From Hyphobacterium sp. SN044 (lineage in GTDB: Bacteria; Pseudomonadota; Alphaproteobacteria; Caulobacterales; Maricaulaceae), in assembly GCF_021864465.1 (NCBI RefSeq), contig NZ_JAKKUV010000001.1, forward strand, positions 297,395 to 361,394: a stretch of DNA of 64,000 nt, in the 5' to 3' direction. Position 1 is the first letter of the stretch; each line of letters opens with the position of its first letter. The notes beneath the pieces are model-generated. The model saw nothing but the letters and a program-made list of their open reading frames with translations, ran no database searches and was not told the DNA's origin. Below, in pieces: positions 8,801 through 16,184 of this stretch. The position numbers and the translations under genes were made by a program.

Positions 8801-9206
8801 CGTCGCCGGGGATGAAAGCCCGACCGCGCGCCGCCTGCGCGCCGATGTCGCCTGGGACCGCCGCGACTGGCCCGATGCCGGCCGCCGCCTCGAAAGCGCG
8901 CTCGGCACCCGCTGGCAGGACGACACGCCGCTCGGCGAGAGCGAGCAGGCCGATGTGCTGCGCACTGCCATCGCCTTCAACCTCGCTGGGGACCGCGATT
9001 CCATCCGCCGTCTCGACCAGCGCTATGGCGCGCTGATGCGCGCAACAGCGCAGGCAACCTCCTTCGATGTGCTGACCAGCGAACTGACCGTGACCGGCGA
9101 CGCCCGCGTTGGCGATCTCGCCCGCCGCATCGCCGACATCGACACGCTCGACGCCTTCATGCAGCGCTACCAGACGCGGTTCGAAAGCGGGGGCGGGGAG
9201 AGCTAG
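5793..9206 (+). CDS. Large secreted TPR-repeat protein of the fliM operon
   Basis: The 1137-residue protein has a signal peptide (ALVGALAALTFAGSVLAA), an N-terminal beta-rich region, an Ala/Pro linker at about residues 148-163, and an acidic Glu/Pro/His-rich spacer around 290-340. From about residue 590 to the end there are alpha-helical tetratricopeptide-like repeats (ARVELARFYLANGLAPEALG, AEWIAARVDAESGEEERAIERF). I choose a TTG start at 5793, overlapping motE by 17 bases, because GGAG lies eight bases upstream and it gives a compact signal peptide; an ATG 39 bases earlier is the alternative. Equivalent large TPR genes follow fliM in Caulobacter relatives. The likely role is periplasmic, in motor or stator assembly, but this is unproven. 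Confidence 0.75.
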   Translation: MARRADTTALVGALAALTFAGSVLAAEPVEFRVDTIGGAARILITYPEAFGGEAPTAEIESAAGGTVLIARFSEPVEGSTATLAEALGDRVAMVRLDPDGSALRLAMRGAQEARVTRSWNMVAIDLVPPGGSPPPRIISPYEQAQIDAAAAAAAAPPPPPPPALPVDLRFGTAASNTRIEFLWPEEIGYSLDQDGNTITLHFEAPGEMDLAELRASPPRLLQTISGARGDTDHTLELLVDDGVSARAFNEGGRVVIDLLDPDRTEATDLLNALAGMGEVSGSLGDPEGDAEPEQHADAGNHAPQPEQSAPEQAAPENVTTVEYREDPELPPETEREVPEHLAVEHEAPRADPVPPGGVVHVAATEANGDLLARFEWAAPVGLSVFRRGEAIWAVFDADASLDMGEVAQGARGHIVGFELVDGDGYTAVRMVAPTSTSAEVRFDGTYWTLAFSERIETPPTPVEVDRQTAPGAPSGVVLRLDHPTAVHWVADPVVGDRIAVVTALAPIEGVLAPRVFPGGSLLASTQGAAVETYADDLLAEIGENGVRIARPDAASGQQRPVTTLAMSAATRQSPAFMDFDAWQGSGNYWRDLTRRQNAAAPEDADARVELARFYLANGLAPEALGALDAALLIRPQLADDPHIHALAGVASYMMGRIEDAHTAFAIPVLMSDPDAAPWRAMIAADQEEWEEASRRFDTGSESIYGYTPEWRARFRVARARVALENNDFAAASAYLRELSRDEPGPRDLAEAEWIAARVDAESGEEERAIERFRALSRSGFPGVEAASLLELYRLELANGDMTAQEGVDALESLRLRWRGDALELDTIRLLGQIYIREGAYAQGLETMRTAQARFPDSRASRRIGQDMARVFRALFLEGEADSLDPIEAVALFYEYRFLTPIGSDGDRMVRRLVDRLVAFDLLGQAADLLEYQVENRLREPQARAQVATDLTVIYLTDHRPADALRTLRNTRVAGLPEDLVAERRMLEARAHAELGRFEHALELVAGDESPTARRLRADVAWDRRDWPDAGRRLESALGTRWQDDTPLGESEQADVLRTAIAFNLAGDRDSIRRLDQRYGALMRATAQATSFDVLTSELTVTGDARVGDLARRIADIDTLDAFMQRYQTRFESGGGES

Positions 9207-9210
9207 CGCT

Positions 9211-9351
9211 CCCTCCCCTTGAAGGGGAGGGACGCGAGCGGCCTTCGTTAGAAGGTCGGGAGCGGGGTGGGGTGAACGCGCAAACAAGACACCCCCACCC
9301 CGGTCGGCTGGCTATCGCTCAGCCTCCCGGCCCTCCCCTCAAGGGGGAGGG
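9211..9351. repeat. Palindromic GC-rich repeat between convergent genes
   Basis: This is the gap between the convergent TPR gene and fliP. It holds CCCTCCCCTT-G-AAGGGGAGGG (9211-9231) and CCCTCCCC facing GGGGAGGG (9331-9351). Between the two palindromes lies a stretch with a partly inverted pair of segments (GGGGTGGGGTG and CACCCCCACCCC). The hairpins probably end transcription from both sides. They belong to the same sequence style as the repeats at 34100, 44829, 45032 and 54901. A further small palindrome (CCCGGCACAAGGCCGGG) follows near 9386. Confidence 0.7.
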
Positions 9352-9417
9352 CGAAGAAGCAGGGTCTAGTTGACGGTAGACAGGTCCCGGCACAAGGCCG
9401 GGACAGCGCAAAGCCAC

Positions 9418-10200
9418 TTACCCCGGTGGCGCGCCGCTCCCGATCGTGCCGAAACTCTCCACCAGCGACCCCGCGACCAGCCGCCAGCCGTCCACCAGGA
9501 CGAAGAAGATCAGTTTGAAGGGCAGCGAGATCACGATCGGCGGCAGCATCATCATGCCCATCGACATCAGGATCGAGGCCACGACCAGGTCGATGATCAG
9601 GAAGGGGATGAAGAGCAGGAAGCCGATCTCGAAGGCGCGTCTCAGTTCCGAAATCATGAAGGCCGGGGCGATGACCCGGAAGGGTGTGTCCTCCGCCGTG
9701 GCCGGGCGGTCTTCCGGCGGCAGGAAGGAAATGAACAGGCCGAGATCGTCCTCCCGGACATGCGCCATCATGAAGTCCTTCACCGGCGAGGACGCCCGGT
9801 CGAAGGCCTCGTCCATCTCGATTTCCTGGTTGATCAGCGGCTGGATGCCTTCCTCGTAGGCCTCGGTGAAGACCGGCGCCATGATGAAGGCGGTCAGGAA
9901 GAGGGCGAGGCTGGTCAGGACCACGTTCGGCGGACTCTGTTGCAGGCCGACCGCGGTTCGCAGCAGCGACAGCACCACCACGATCCGCACGAAGCTCGTC
10001 GTCATGATCACGATCGACGGGGCGAGCGACAGGATCGTCAGGAGTGCGGTGAGTTGCAGGACGCGCTCGGTCAGCGTCCCGCCATCACCGAGATCGAGTG
10101 AGAATCCGGGTCCCGTCGTGGGCGCGGCGGCTTCCGCAGATGATCCGAAGATCACGAAGATGACGGCGAAGATCGCGAAGATGGCCGGAAAACGCTTCAT
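9418..10200 (-). CDS. fliP: FliP, flagellar type III export gate protein
   Basis: FliP is a core membrane protein of the flagellar export gate, forming a FliP5-FliQ4-FliR1 complex. The 260-residue protein has a signal peptide and at least four membrane segments. It carries family motifs LAPSIVIMTTSFVRIVVVLSLLR, QQSPPNVVLTSLALFLT and LPFKLIFFVLVDGW, plus the C-terminal signature AFEIGFLLFIPFLIIDLVVASILMSMGMMMLPP. It overlaps fliO by four bases. Length and topology are normal. Confidence 0.97.
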   Translation of the reverse strand: MKRFPAIFAIFAVIFVIFGSSAEAAAPTTGPGFSLDLGDGGTLTERVLQLTALLTILSLAPSIVIMTTSFVRIVVVLSLLRTAVGLQQSPPNVVLTSLALFLTAFIMAPVFTEAYEEGIQPLINQEIEMDEAFDRASSPVKDFMMAHVREDDLGLFISFLPPEDRPATAEDTPFRVIAPAFMISELRRAFEIGFLLFIPFLIIDLVVASILMSMGMMMLPPIVISLPFKLIFFVLVDGWRLVAGSLVESFGTIGSGAPPG

Positions 10201-10505
10201 GACGCGGTCTCCGTCGCGGATTTGGCCGGCCGCCGGTCGAGCACGATTTCCGTCCCGGCACCCAGGAGCAGGACCTGCTCTTCATCATCAATCATCACGA
10301 TCACCACGCGCCGCCTGGGGTCGAGCACGAGCGATTCCGTAACCCGCAGTCTCCGCACGCGTTTCGTGCGTTCCAGCCCCTTGGTGGCGAGGCTGTTCAT
10401 CAGCCGGGTGAACCAGCCCTGCGTCCCGGCGAGGGCGAACAGCCCCAACAGGCCGAGAACCACGGCGAGGGCAGCGAAATACTGGGCGAAGTCAACGACA
10501 TCCAT
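10197..10505 (-). CDS. fliO: FliO, flagellar export apparatus assembly protein
   Basis: FliO helps FliP assemble into a stable complex. The 102-residue product has one N-terminal membrane helix (about residues 9-28, YFAALAVVLGLLGLFALAG), then a basic stretch (RTKRVRRLRVTESLVLDPRRRVVIVMIDDEEQVLLLGAG) that is typical of the family's cytoplasmic domain. It is the first gene of the leftward fliO-fliP unit and overlaps fliP by four bases. It diverges from flgB with a CtrA box in the 119-base gap. FliO is poorly conserved, so the call rests on architecture and context together. Confidence 0.9.
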   Translation of the reverse strand: MDVVDFAQYFAALAVVLGLLGLFALAGTQGWFTRLMNSLATKGLERTKRVRRLRVTESLVLDPRRRVVIVMIDDEEQVLLLGAGTEIVLDRRPAKSATETAS

Positions 10506-10559
10506 GGCGCGTCTTTACGACTCGGAAAGCTTGGTTAACGCCATTGCCAATGCTTGCCG

Positions 10560-10574
10560 TTAACGCCGCGTTAA
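10560..10574. promoter_or_regulatory. CtrA binding box between fliO and flgB
   Basis: The sequence TTAA-CGCCGCG-TTAA is an exact match to the CtrA full-site consensus TTAA-N7-TTAA. It sits in the 119-base divergent gap, 51 bases before flgB, with another TTAA half site at 10535-10538 nearer fliO. CtrA controls early flagellar genes in Caulobacterales and relatives. The gene for the kinase that feeds CtrA (cckA) is in this window. Confidence 0.75.
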
Positions 10575-10624
10575 ACGGCGCGGCGCAGCTTCATTCCCAA
10601 CGATAAAAAACCAACAGGTGCGCC

Positions 10625-11059
10625 ATGCGTCCCGGAGACGCCCCGGTTCTCACGCTCTTGCGGGAATCCCTCGGATTTCATTCGCAAAGACAGAGCGTGC
10701 TGGCCGACAACATCGCCAACGCGAACACGCCGAATTTCGTGCCGCGCGACATCGAGGAGGCCCAGTTCCACCGGGCGCTCCAGAACGAGTTGCGCGGGTC
10801 GGTCTCGGCCGCGACGTCTGTGGCTATGGCGGCGAACCGGCCGGGCCACATCACGCCGTCGGGCGGGGATGCCGGCAACCGCACCTATCGCGCCGTTTCG
10901 GCGCCGGACAGCGAAACCACGGTGAACGGCAATGCCGTCTCCCTGGAGGAGCAGATGGTCCGCGCCCAGGACAACCGCATTCGCTACGAGACCGCTTTGG
11001 GGCTCTACGAAAAGAGCCTGGGCCTGATCCGCATGGCCGCGCGGCCCGTGGCGCGCTGA
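10625..11059 (+). CDS. flgB: FlgB, flagellar proximal rod protein
   Basis: FlgB is a proximal rod subunit. The 144-residue protein has the rod motif SVLADNIANANTPNFVPRDI near residues 23-43, a variable middle, and a C-terminal helix with SLEEQMVRAQDNRIRYETALGLYEKSLGLIRMA. The ATG follows an A/C-rich leader (aaccaacaggtgcgcc) that includes AGG. It is the first gene of flgB-flgC-fliE, 13 bases before flgC. An overlapping frame beginning seven bases earlier is not coding. Confidence 0.95.
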   Translation: MRPGDAPVLTLLRESLGFHSQRQSVLADNIANANTPNFVPRDIEEAQFHRALQNELRGSVSAATSVAMAANRPGHITPSGGDAGNRTYRAVSAPDSETTVNGNAVSLEEQMVRAQDNRIRYETALGLYEKSLGLIRMAARPVAR

Positions 11060-11072
11060 CGGAGGATAGACG

Positions 11073-11486
11073 ATGAGCGAACCTTCAGACGCCCTGACCA
11101 TCGCCGCGGCGGGCCTGCGTGCCCAGTCCGCGCGTATGCGGATCATCGCGGAAAACCTGGCCAACGCGTCATCCACGGCGCGCGAGCCGGGCGGGGATCC
11201 CTATCGCCGCCAGATCCCGGTCTTCGAATCCGAGCTCGACCGCCAGACCGGTCTCGAACTGGTCCGCATGAACCGGGTCAGCGCCGACCAGAGCGAGTTC
11301 AACCTGCGCTACGAGCCGGGCCACCCCGCCGCCAATGACGAGGGATATGTCCGCTATCCGAACGTCCAGACGCTGATCGAGCTGATGGACATGCGCGAGG
11401 CCCAGCGCAGCTATGAAGCCAATCTCAACATGGTGGAATCGAGCCGTGCGATGATGCAGCGCGCGCTCGAACTGCTGCGCCGCTAG
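11073..11486 (+). CDS. flgC: FlgC, flagellar proximal rod protein
   Basis: FlgC is a proximal rod subunit. The 137-residue protein has the family N-terminus ALTIAAAGLRAQSARMRIIAENLANASSTA, the middle segment DPYRRQIPVFE, and the C-terminal YVRYPNVQTLIELMDMREAQRSYEANLNMVE. An AGGA ribosome site precedes the ATG. Length is typical. It sits between flgB and fliE, 11 bases before the latter. Confidence 0.97.
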   Translation: MSEPSDALTIAAAGLRAQSARMRIIAENLANASSTAREPGGDPYRRQIPVFESELDRQTGLELVRMNRVSADQSEFNLRYEPGHPAANDEGYVRYPNVQTLIELMDMREAQRSYEANLNMVESSRAMMQRALELLRR

Positions 11487-11497
11487 GGAGGGTATAG

Positions 11498-11812
11498 ATG
11501 GCCGCCGATCTTTCCGCCCTTCGCGCCTACGCCGCCGCCGCGCAGAACATGTCCCGCGCGGCCGAAGGGCCGCAGGCCGGTGACGAAGCCGGCGCATCGG
11601 ATTTCTCCGCCATGGTGTCGAGCGCGGTCCAGAATACGGGCAATTCCCTCGCCCAGGCCGAACAGCTGACCGCCGGCGCGGCGATGGGCCAGACCGAGCT
11701 GATCGACGTTGTCACCGCGGTCTCCGCGGCCGAAGTTCAGCTGCAGACCGTCATGGCTGTCCGCGACGAAGTGATCCGCGCCTATAACGACATCCTGAAG
11801 ATGCCGATCTAG
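11498..11812 (+). CDS. fliE: FliE, flagellar hook-basal body protein
   Basis: FliE links the MS-ring to the rod and is needed for rod export. The 104-residue protein has the family C-terminal core (AEQLTAGAAMGQTELIDVVTAVSAAEVQLQTVMAVRDEVIRAYNDILKMPI), ending in the usual YxxIMxMxI-like form. The N-terminus is Ala-rich and variable, as in other FliE proteins. It is the last gene of flgB-flgC-fliE, 49 bases before a strong terminator hairpin. Confidence 0.95.
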   Translation: MAADLSALRAYAAAAQNMSRAAEGPQAGDEAGASDFSAMVSSAVQNTGNSLAQAEQLTAGAAMGQTELIDVVTAVSAAEVQLQTVMAVRDEVIRAYNDILKMPI

Positions 11813-11860
11813 ATCATCCCGGTCTTCTGAACGCATCTTCGTCATCATCGACATGAAAAC

Positions 11861-11884
11861 CCCCGCCGGATCGCTCCGGCGGGG
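11861..11884. terminator. Bidirectional terminator between fliE and a DUF885 gene
   Basis: The inverted repeat CCCCGCCGGA / TCCGGCGGGG has a four-base loop (TCGC). It is flanked by AAAA on the left and ATTTCTTT on the right, so it can terminate both converging transcripts. Confidence 0.85.
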
Positions 11885-11907
11885 ATTTCTTTGCCCGGAA
11901 GCGGGGA

Positions 11908-13803
11908 TTACTCCGCGCCGGCCTGTTCGGCCTCGATCCAGTTTTCGACCCGTCTTTCCAGAACCGAGAGCGGCAGGGCGCCCTGGCGCAGAACGACGTC
12001 GTGATATTCCCGGATGTCGAAATCGTCGCCGAGTTCCTCACGCGCCATTTCACGCAGGCGCAGGATCTCGTTACGGCCGATCATGTAGGCCGTCGCCTGA
12101 CCCGGATAGACGATGTAGCGGTCGATCGCGTTGACGATGTCGCCCTGCGGATTCGGCGTGTTCTCGGCGAGATAGTCGACCGCTTCCTGACGGCTCCAGC
12201 GGTGATGATGCAGGCCGGTGTCGACCACGAGGCGGCAGGCCCGCCACAGCTCCATCGCCAGCCGGCCGAAATCGGAATACGGATCCTCATAGAAGCCGAA
12301 TTCGACCGGGAAATACTCCGAATAGAGCCCCCAGCCTTCGGTGTAGGCGGTGTAGCCGCCGAACCGCCGGAAGGACGGAACGCCCTCCAGTTCCTGCATG
12401 ATGGCGAGCTGCATGTGGTGGCCCGGAATGCCCTCGTGATAGGCGAGCGCTTCCATCTGGTAGGTCGGCATGTCGGCCATGTCGCGCAAATTGGCGTAGT
12501 AGACGCCGGGGCGTGACCCGTTCGGGGCCGGGCGCTGGTAGAAGGCCTTGCCCGCCGAGGCTTCCCGGAATTCCTCCACCCGCCGCACGACCAGCTCGGC
12601 CTCCGGGAAGGTGTTGAACATCTGCGGCAGGGCCTCGCGCATCGTGTCGATCAGCGCCGTGGCTTCCGACAGGTAGCGTTCACGGCCCTCGTCCGTGTTC
12701 TCGTAGTAGAACTGGCTGTCGGTCCGCATGAATTCGAAGAAGTCCTGCAGCGAACCCTCGAACCCGACTTCCTCCATGATCGCTTCCATCTCGCCGTGGA
12801 TGCGCTCCACTTCGGCGAGACCAAGATCGTGGATCTCCTCCGCGGTCATGTCGGTCGTCGTGTAGCCGCGCAGCATGTAGGCGTAATATTCGCTGCCACC
12901 GGGCACGTCCCAGACACCGTCGGTCTCGCGGGCCGCGGTCTCCTGCTCCCCGAACATCGCGATCAGCCGTTCATAGGCCGGGGCGAGGCTCTCGGTGAGG
13001 GCAGTTTCCGCCTCGGAGACGAGCCGGTTCTTCTCCTCCTGGGAGATGTCGAGCGCGTCCACCTTCGACCGGAAGTCGGCTAGGATCGGACTGTCTTCCC
13101 CGTCATCGAACGGCGCGCCGGAAATCACGTTGCGCGAGGTCTCGATCATCGGCAGATAGGTCCAGCGCGGCGTCGTCACCCCCATCTCGTAGGAGCGCTG
13201 CGCATTGGCGGCATTCTGGTCGAGATACTCGGCGGCATTGCGGATGCGCGAGATATAGGCCTCGGCATCCTCGACCGTGTCGACCCGGTGATTGTTGATC
13301 AGGAAGGACGGCACGCCCATGTGCGGGCCGGACCGCGGTGTGAAGGTGTAGCCGTGGTCGCGCCACTGCCAGCCTTCGGCCTCGCGCTCGCCGTCATACT
13401 CGAACAGCTCGTAGGACAGCTGCTCCGACTCCGGCAGCGTTTCCGGATCGAACGTGTCGCGCATGTAGGCGAGATCGGCCTGCGACAGGCGATAGCTCTC
13501 CTCGGCGAATTCGGGCGAAGCGTCATTCCACTCCCCGTAATTCGTCTTCCGGCCGAGGAAGGTCTGCGTCATCGGCGACCGGGCGACGCCGGCCTCGAAC
13601 GTGTCCTCGAACCAGGTATTGATCTGCTGCGCAGCGTCGGGATTGTCGTTCGCCGCCGGCGTGTCAGTGTCCGACGTCGTCACCGCCGCATTGTTGTTCG
13701 CGGGAGTGTCGACGGCGTCGTCTTCGGTCTCGCCGGAACAGGCGGCGAGCGCGATCGTCGTCGCCGCGCTCATCAGAGCGAGGCGGAATCTCTTGATGCT
13801 CAT
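11908..13803 (-). CDS. DUF885 family lipoprotein, predicted metallopeptidase (copy 1)
   Basis: The 631-residue protein belongs to the DUF885 family, predicted zinc-dependent peptidases or hydrolases of unknown substrate. The signal peptide ends in a lipobox (ALAAC), so it should be a lipoprotein facing the periplasm. A Thr/Asp/Asn-rich linker follows. The conserved motif AYHEGIPGHHMQ, with likely metal-binding His and Glu, is near residues 455-466, and a second conserved segment VDTGLHHHRWS is near 530. I start at the ATG with AAGGAAA upstream (MSIKRFRLAL); seven more residues are possible. The gene follows a close paralogue by 20 bases. Confidence 0.85.
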   Translation of the reverse strand: MSIKRFRLALMSAATTIALAACSGETEDDAVDTPANNNAAVTTSDTDTPAANDNPDAAQQINTWFEDTFEAGVARSPMTQTFLGRKTNYGEWNDASPEFAEESYRLSQADLAYMRDTFDPETLPESEQLSYELFEYDGEREAEGWQWRDHGYTFTPRSGPHMGVPSFLINNHRVDTVEDAEAYISRIRNAAEYLDQNAANAQRSYEMGVTTPRWTYLPMIETSRNVISGAPFDDGEDSPILADFRSKVDALDISQEEKNRLVSEAETALTESLAPAYERLIAMFGEQETAARETDGVWDVPGGSEYYAYMLRGYTTTDMTAEEIHDLGLAEVERIHGEMEAIMEEVGFEGSLQDFFEFMRTDSQFYYENTDEGRERYLSEATALIDTMREALPQMFNTFPEAELVVRRVEEFREASAGKAFYQRPAPNGSRPGVYYANLRDMADMPTYQMEALAYHEGIPGHHMQLAIMQELEGVPSFRRFGGYTAYTEGWGLYSEYFPVEFGFYEDPYSDFGRLAMELWRACRLVVDTGLHHHRWSRQEAVDYLAENTPNPQGDIVNAIDRYIVYPGQATAYMIGRNEILRLREMAREELGDDFDIREYHDVVLRQGALPLSVLERRVENWIEAEQAGAE

Positions 13804-13823
13804 GTCTGTTTCCTTTCGCGGCA

Positions 13824-15725
13824 TCAGCCGTTCTGGTTTTCGGCGATGTATTCGTCGACGAGGTCGCTGAGCAGGGTCAACGGCACCGAGCCATTGCCCA
13901 GCACGACGTCGTGGAATTCGCGGTAGTCAAAATCTTCGCCCAGCGCGTCCATGGCCCTCTGGCGCAGGTCGAGAATGGTTTCCATGCCGACCTTGTAGGA
14001 CACCGCCTGACCCGGCCACACGATGTAGCGGCGGATCTCGTTCTGGATGTCGCCGGCGGTCATCGGCGTGTTTTCCAGCATGTATTCGGCGGCCTGTTCC
14101 TCGGTCCAGCGGTGATGGTGGATGCCGGTATCGACGACGAGGCGGGCGGCGCGGAACACTTCATAGGAGAGGCGGCCGAAATCCTGATACGGATCTGTGA
14201 ACATGCCCATGTCCTTGCCGAGCCGTTCGGAATAGAGCGCCCAGCCTTCGCCATAGGCCGAATACCAGGTCACGCGCTGGAACATCGGGACGCCTTCCAG
14301 TTCCTGCGCGATCGCCGACTGCAGGTGATGGCCCGGAATGCCCTCATGATAGGCCAGCGTCTCCATCTGGTAGACCGGCACTTCCTCCATATGGGCGAGG
14401 TTCACGTAATAGGCCGCAGGCGCGGACCGATCGAGCGGGCCGGGTTCATAGAAGGCGCCGGTCGCGGTCTCGATCCGGTAGGGTTCGACCGCGCGGACTT
14501 CCATCTCGGCCTGAGGCAGGCGGCCGAAATAGGCCGGAATTTCCTCGCGCATCGTGTCGACCATGGCGGTCGCCTCGGCGAGATAGCGCGCCCGGCCTTC
14601 CTCGGTGTTCTCGTAGTAGAATTCCGGGCTCTCGCGCAGGTGGGCGAAGAATTCCTGCAGCGTGCCCTCGAAGCCGACCTCTTCCATGATGGCGCGCATC
14701 TCTTCGTGGATGCGGTCGACTTCTGACAGGCCAAGCTGGTGGATGTCTTCCGCCGACAAATCGTCGCGCGTCGTGTAGTTGCGCAGCTGGGCGGCGTAAT
14801 AGGCTTCGCCGCGCGGCAGGTGCCACACGCCGTCATCCTCGCCGACGGTTCCGGCCTGGCGTTCCATCTCCGCAATCAGCGCCTCATAGGCCGGCTGGAC
14901 CGAATTGATGAGGGCGTCGCGGCCAGCCTCGAGAATCGCGTCCTTTTCCTCCTGCGGAATGTCGAGCGCGTTGGTCTTTTCCTGCAGGTCGGCCCAGAGC
15001 GGGCTGTCCGAACCGGTGTCGTCGAACGGCGCGCCGGTGATGATGCCGCGCGCGGTGTTGATCACGACCGGGTAGGCGAAGGCCGGCGGCTGGACGCCGG
15101 CTTCCGCGCGGGCCTGCGCCTGGGCGGTCAATTGTTCGATGGCCGGGCCAAGGCCTTCGAGGCGGCTGACATAGGCGCGGGCCTGGTCGGCATTGTTCAC
15201 ACGGTGATAGCCGATCAGCATGGACGGCATGTCCGAATGCGGCCCGAAGAATTGCGTGAAGATGTAGGTCTGGTCGCGGAATTCGCCCTGGTCGAGAGAG
15301 TTCTGCTGAACGAATTCGAAGAAGCGGTAGCTGACCTGTGCCTGTTCGGTCAGGCGGTCGTAGTCGAAGTCGTTGTGCAGACGATCCAGATCGCTGCGCG
15401 CACGGTCCATTCCGGCCTCGAAAGCCTCGTCGCTGACATCGTCCCAGCGGCCATAGGCATCATTGTCGTCGACCATGCCGAGATAGGTCTGGCCTTGCGG
15501 CGACAGCGCCAGCTCGCGCTCGAAGACTTCCTGGAAGAAGGCGTTCAGCCGCTCGGTCTCCGCTTCACGGTCCTCAGCCGTGATTTCGGTTCCGGTTTCG
15601 GCGTCGGTCATCGCCGTTTCGGCAGAGGTGGCCGGATCGGCGGCCGTGTTCGCATCTTCGGCTTCCGGATTACCGCAGGCGGCAAGAAGCGCGGCGGCGC
15701 TCACACTGATCAGAAATGCACGCAT
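13824..15725 (-). CDS. DUF885 family lipoprotein, predicted metallopeptidase (copy 2)
   Basis: This 633-residue paralogue has the same layout as the gene after it: lipoprotein signal (LLAAC, Cys17), an acidic Ala/Thr linker to about residue 50, then the DUF885 domain. AYHEGIPGHHLQ lies around residues 456-467 and VDTGIHHHRWT further on. Both copies keep the metal-binding motif, so both should be active. The pair looks like a tandem duplication that has diverged substantially. It is transcribed leftwards, diverging from fliQ across a 195-base region with TTAA motifs. Confidence 0.87.
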   Translation of the reverse strand: MRAFLISVSAAALLAACGNPEAEDANTAADPATSAETAMTDAETGTEITAEDREAETERLNAFFQEVFERELALSPQGQTYLGMVDDNDAYGRWDDVSDEAFEAGMDRARSDLDRLHNDFDYDRLTEQAQVSYRFFEFVQQNSLDQGEFRDQTYIFTQFFGPHSDMPSMLIGYHRVNNADQARAYVSRLEGLGPAIEQLTAQAQARAEAGVQPPAFAYPVVINTARGIITGAPFDDTGSDSPLWADLQEKTNALDIPQEEKDAILEAGRDALINSVQPAYEALIAEMERQAGTVGEDDGVWHLPRGEAYYAAQLRNYTTRDDLSAEDIHQLGLSEVDRIHEEMRAIMEEVGFEGTLQEFFAHLRESPEFYYENTEEGRARYLAEATAMVDTMREEIPAYFGRLPQAEMEVRAVEPYRIETATGAFYEPGPLDRSAPAAYYVNLAHMEEVPVYQMETLAYHEGIPGHHLQSAIAQELEGVPMFQRVTWYSAYGEGWALYSERLGKDMGMFTDPYQDFGRLSYEVFRAARLVVDTGIHHHRWTEEQAAEYMLENTPMTAGDIQNEIRRYIVWPGQAVSYKVGMETILDLRQRAMDALGEDFDYREFHDVVLGNGSVPLTLLSDLVDEYIAENQNG

Positions 15726-15763
15726 TGGGTCGGACCTCCCCGTCCAGACAAAGGGTTTGCTGC

Positions 15764-15900
15764 CCCTTTCTTAACGCCTCGGAGCGTTCGGTAAACCTGA
15801 CCAATCTGTAATGTGGCGCCTCGGCCGCTGCGGCGCGTTTACACTTATTGACCCTTTCTTAACGCGAACGGGCGGAGCGTCGGCTACGCAACTTGGTTAA
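15764..15900. promoter_or_regulatory. Divergent promoter region of fliQ with repeated TTAACGC elements
   Basis: The 195-base gap between DUF885 copy 2 and fliQ has a perfect 14-base direct repeat, CCCTTTCTTAACGC, at 15764-15777 and 15852-15865, plus a further TTAA at 15897-15900. TTAA half sites are the core of CtrA recognition, and fliQ is a CtrA-controlled operon in Caulobacter. No full TTAA-N7-TTAA site is present, so CtrA control here is inference. Confidence 0.45.
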
Positions 15901-15920
15901 TTCCGGGCAGGCGGCGTCCC

Positions 15921-16184
15921 ATGAATGGCAGCGAAGTTCTCGATCTGGCGCGCGATGCGATCTGGCTGATGCTGGCGTTGTCGGCGCCGGTCATGCTGGT
16001 CGGTCTCGCCGTCGGCGTGGTGATCGCGCTCTTCCAGGCGCTGACGCAAGTTCAGGAAATGACACTGGTTTTCGTGCCGAAGATCATCGCGATCTTCGTG
16101 GCGCTTCTGATTTTCCTGCCCGTGATGGGGGCTCTGATGTCGGCCTTCATGAACGGCATTGCCGACCGGATCGTCGCCTCGTGA
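15921..16184 (+). CDS. fliQ: FliQ, flagellar type III export gate protein
   Basis: FliQ is the small membrane component of the export gate. The 87-residue protein has two membrane segments (about residues 15-40 and 52-75) and family motifs PVMLVGLAVGVVIALFQALTQVQEMTLVFVPKI. The stop codon overlaps the fliR GTG start by four bases. It opens the fliQ-fliR-flhB-cckA run. Confidence 0.96.
   Translation: MNGSEVLDLARDAIWLMLALSAPVMLVGLAVGVVIALFQALTQVQEMTLVFVPKIIAIFVALLIFLPVMGALMSAFMNGIADRIVAS

Noticed and set aside
5163-9287. A very long open frame on the minus strand opposite the TPR gene
   Set aside because: Its product is low-complexity and Arg/Ala/Gly-rich, as expected from the reverse of a GC-rich coding frame. 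The plus-strand gene has domains, a signal peptide and operon overlap.
10532-10547. A sigma-54 promoter before flgB
   Set aside because: TGGTTAACGCCATTGC resembles the -24/-12 elements, but the GG-to-GC spacing is one base too long and the CAC part of the -24 box is missing.
15893-16180. An N-terminal extension of FliR by 96 codons
   Set aside because: The extension lies over fliQ and has no family resemblance; the GTG at 16181 overlapping the fliQ stop gives the normal FliR length.
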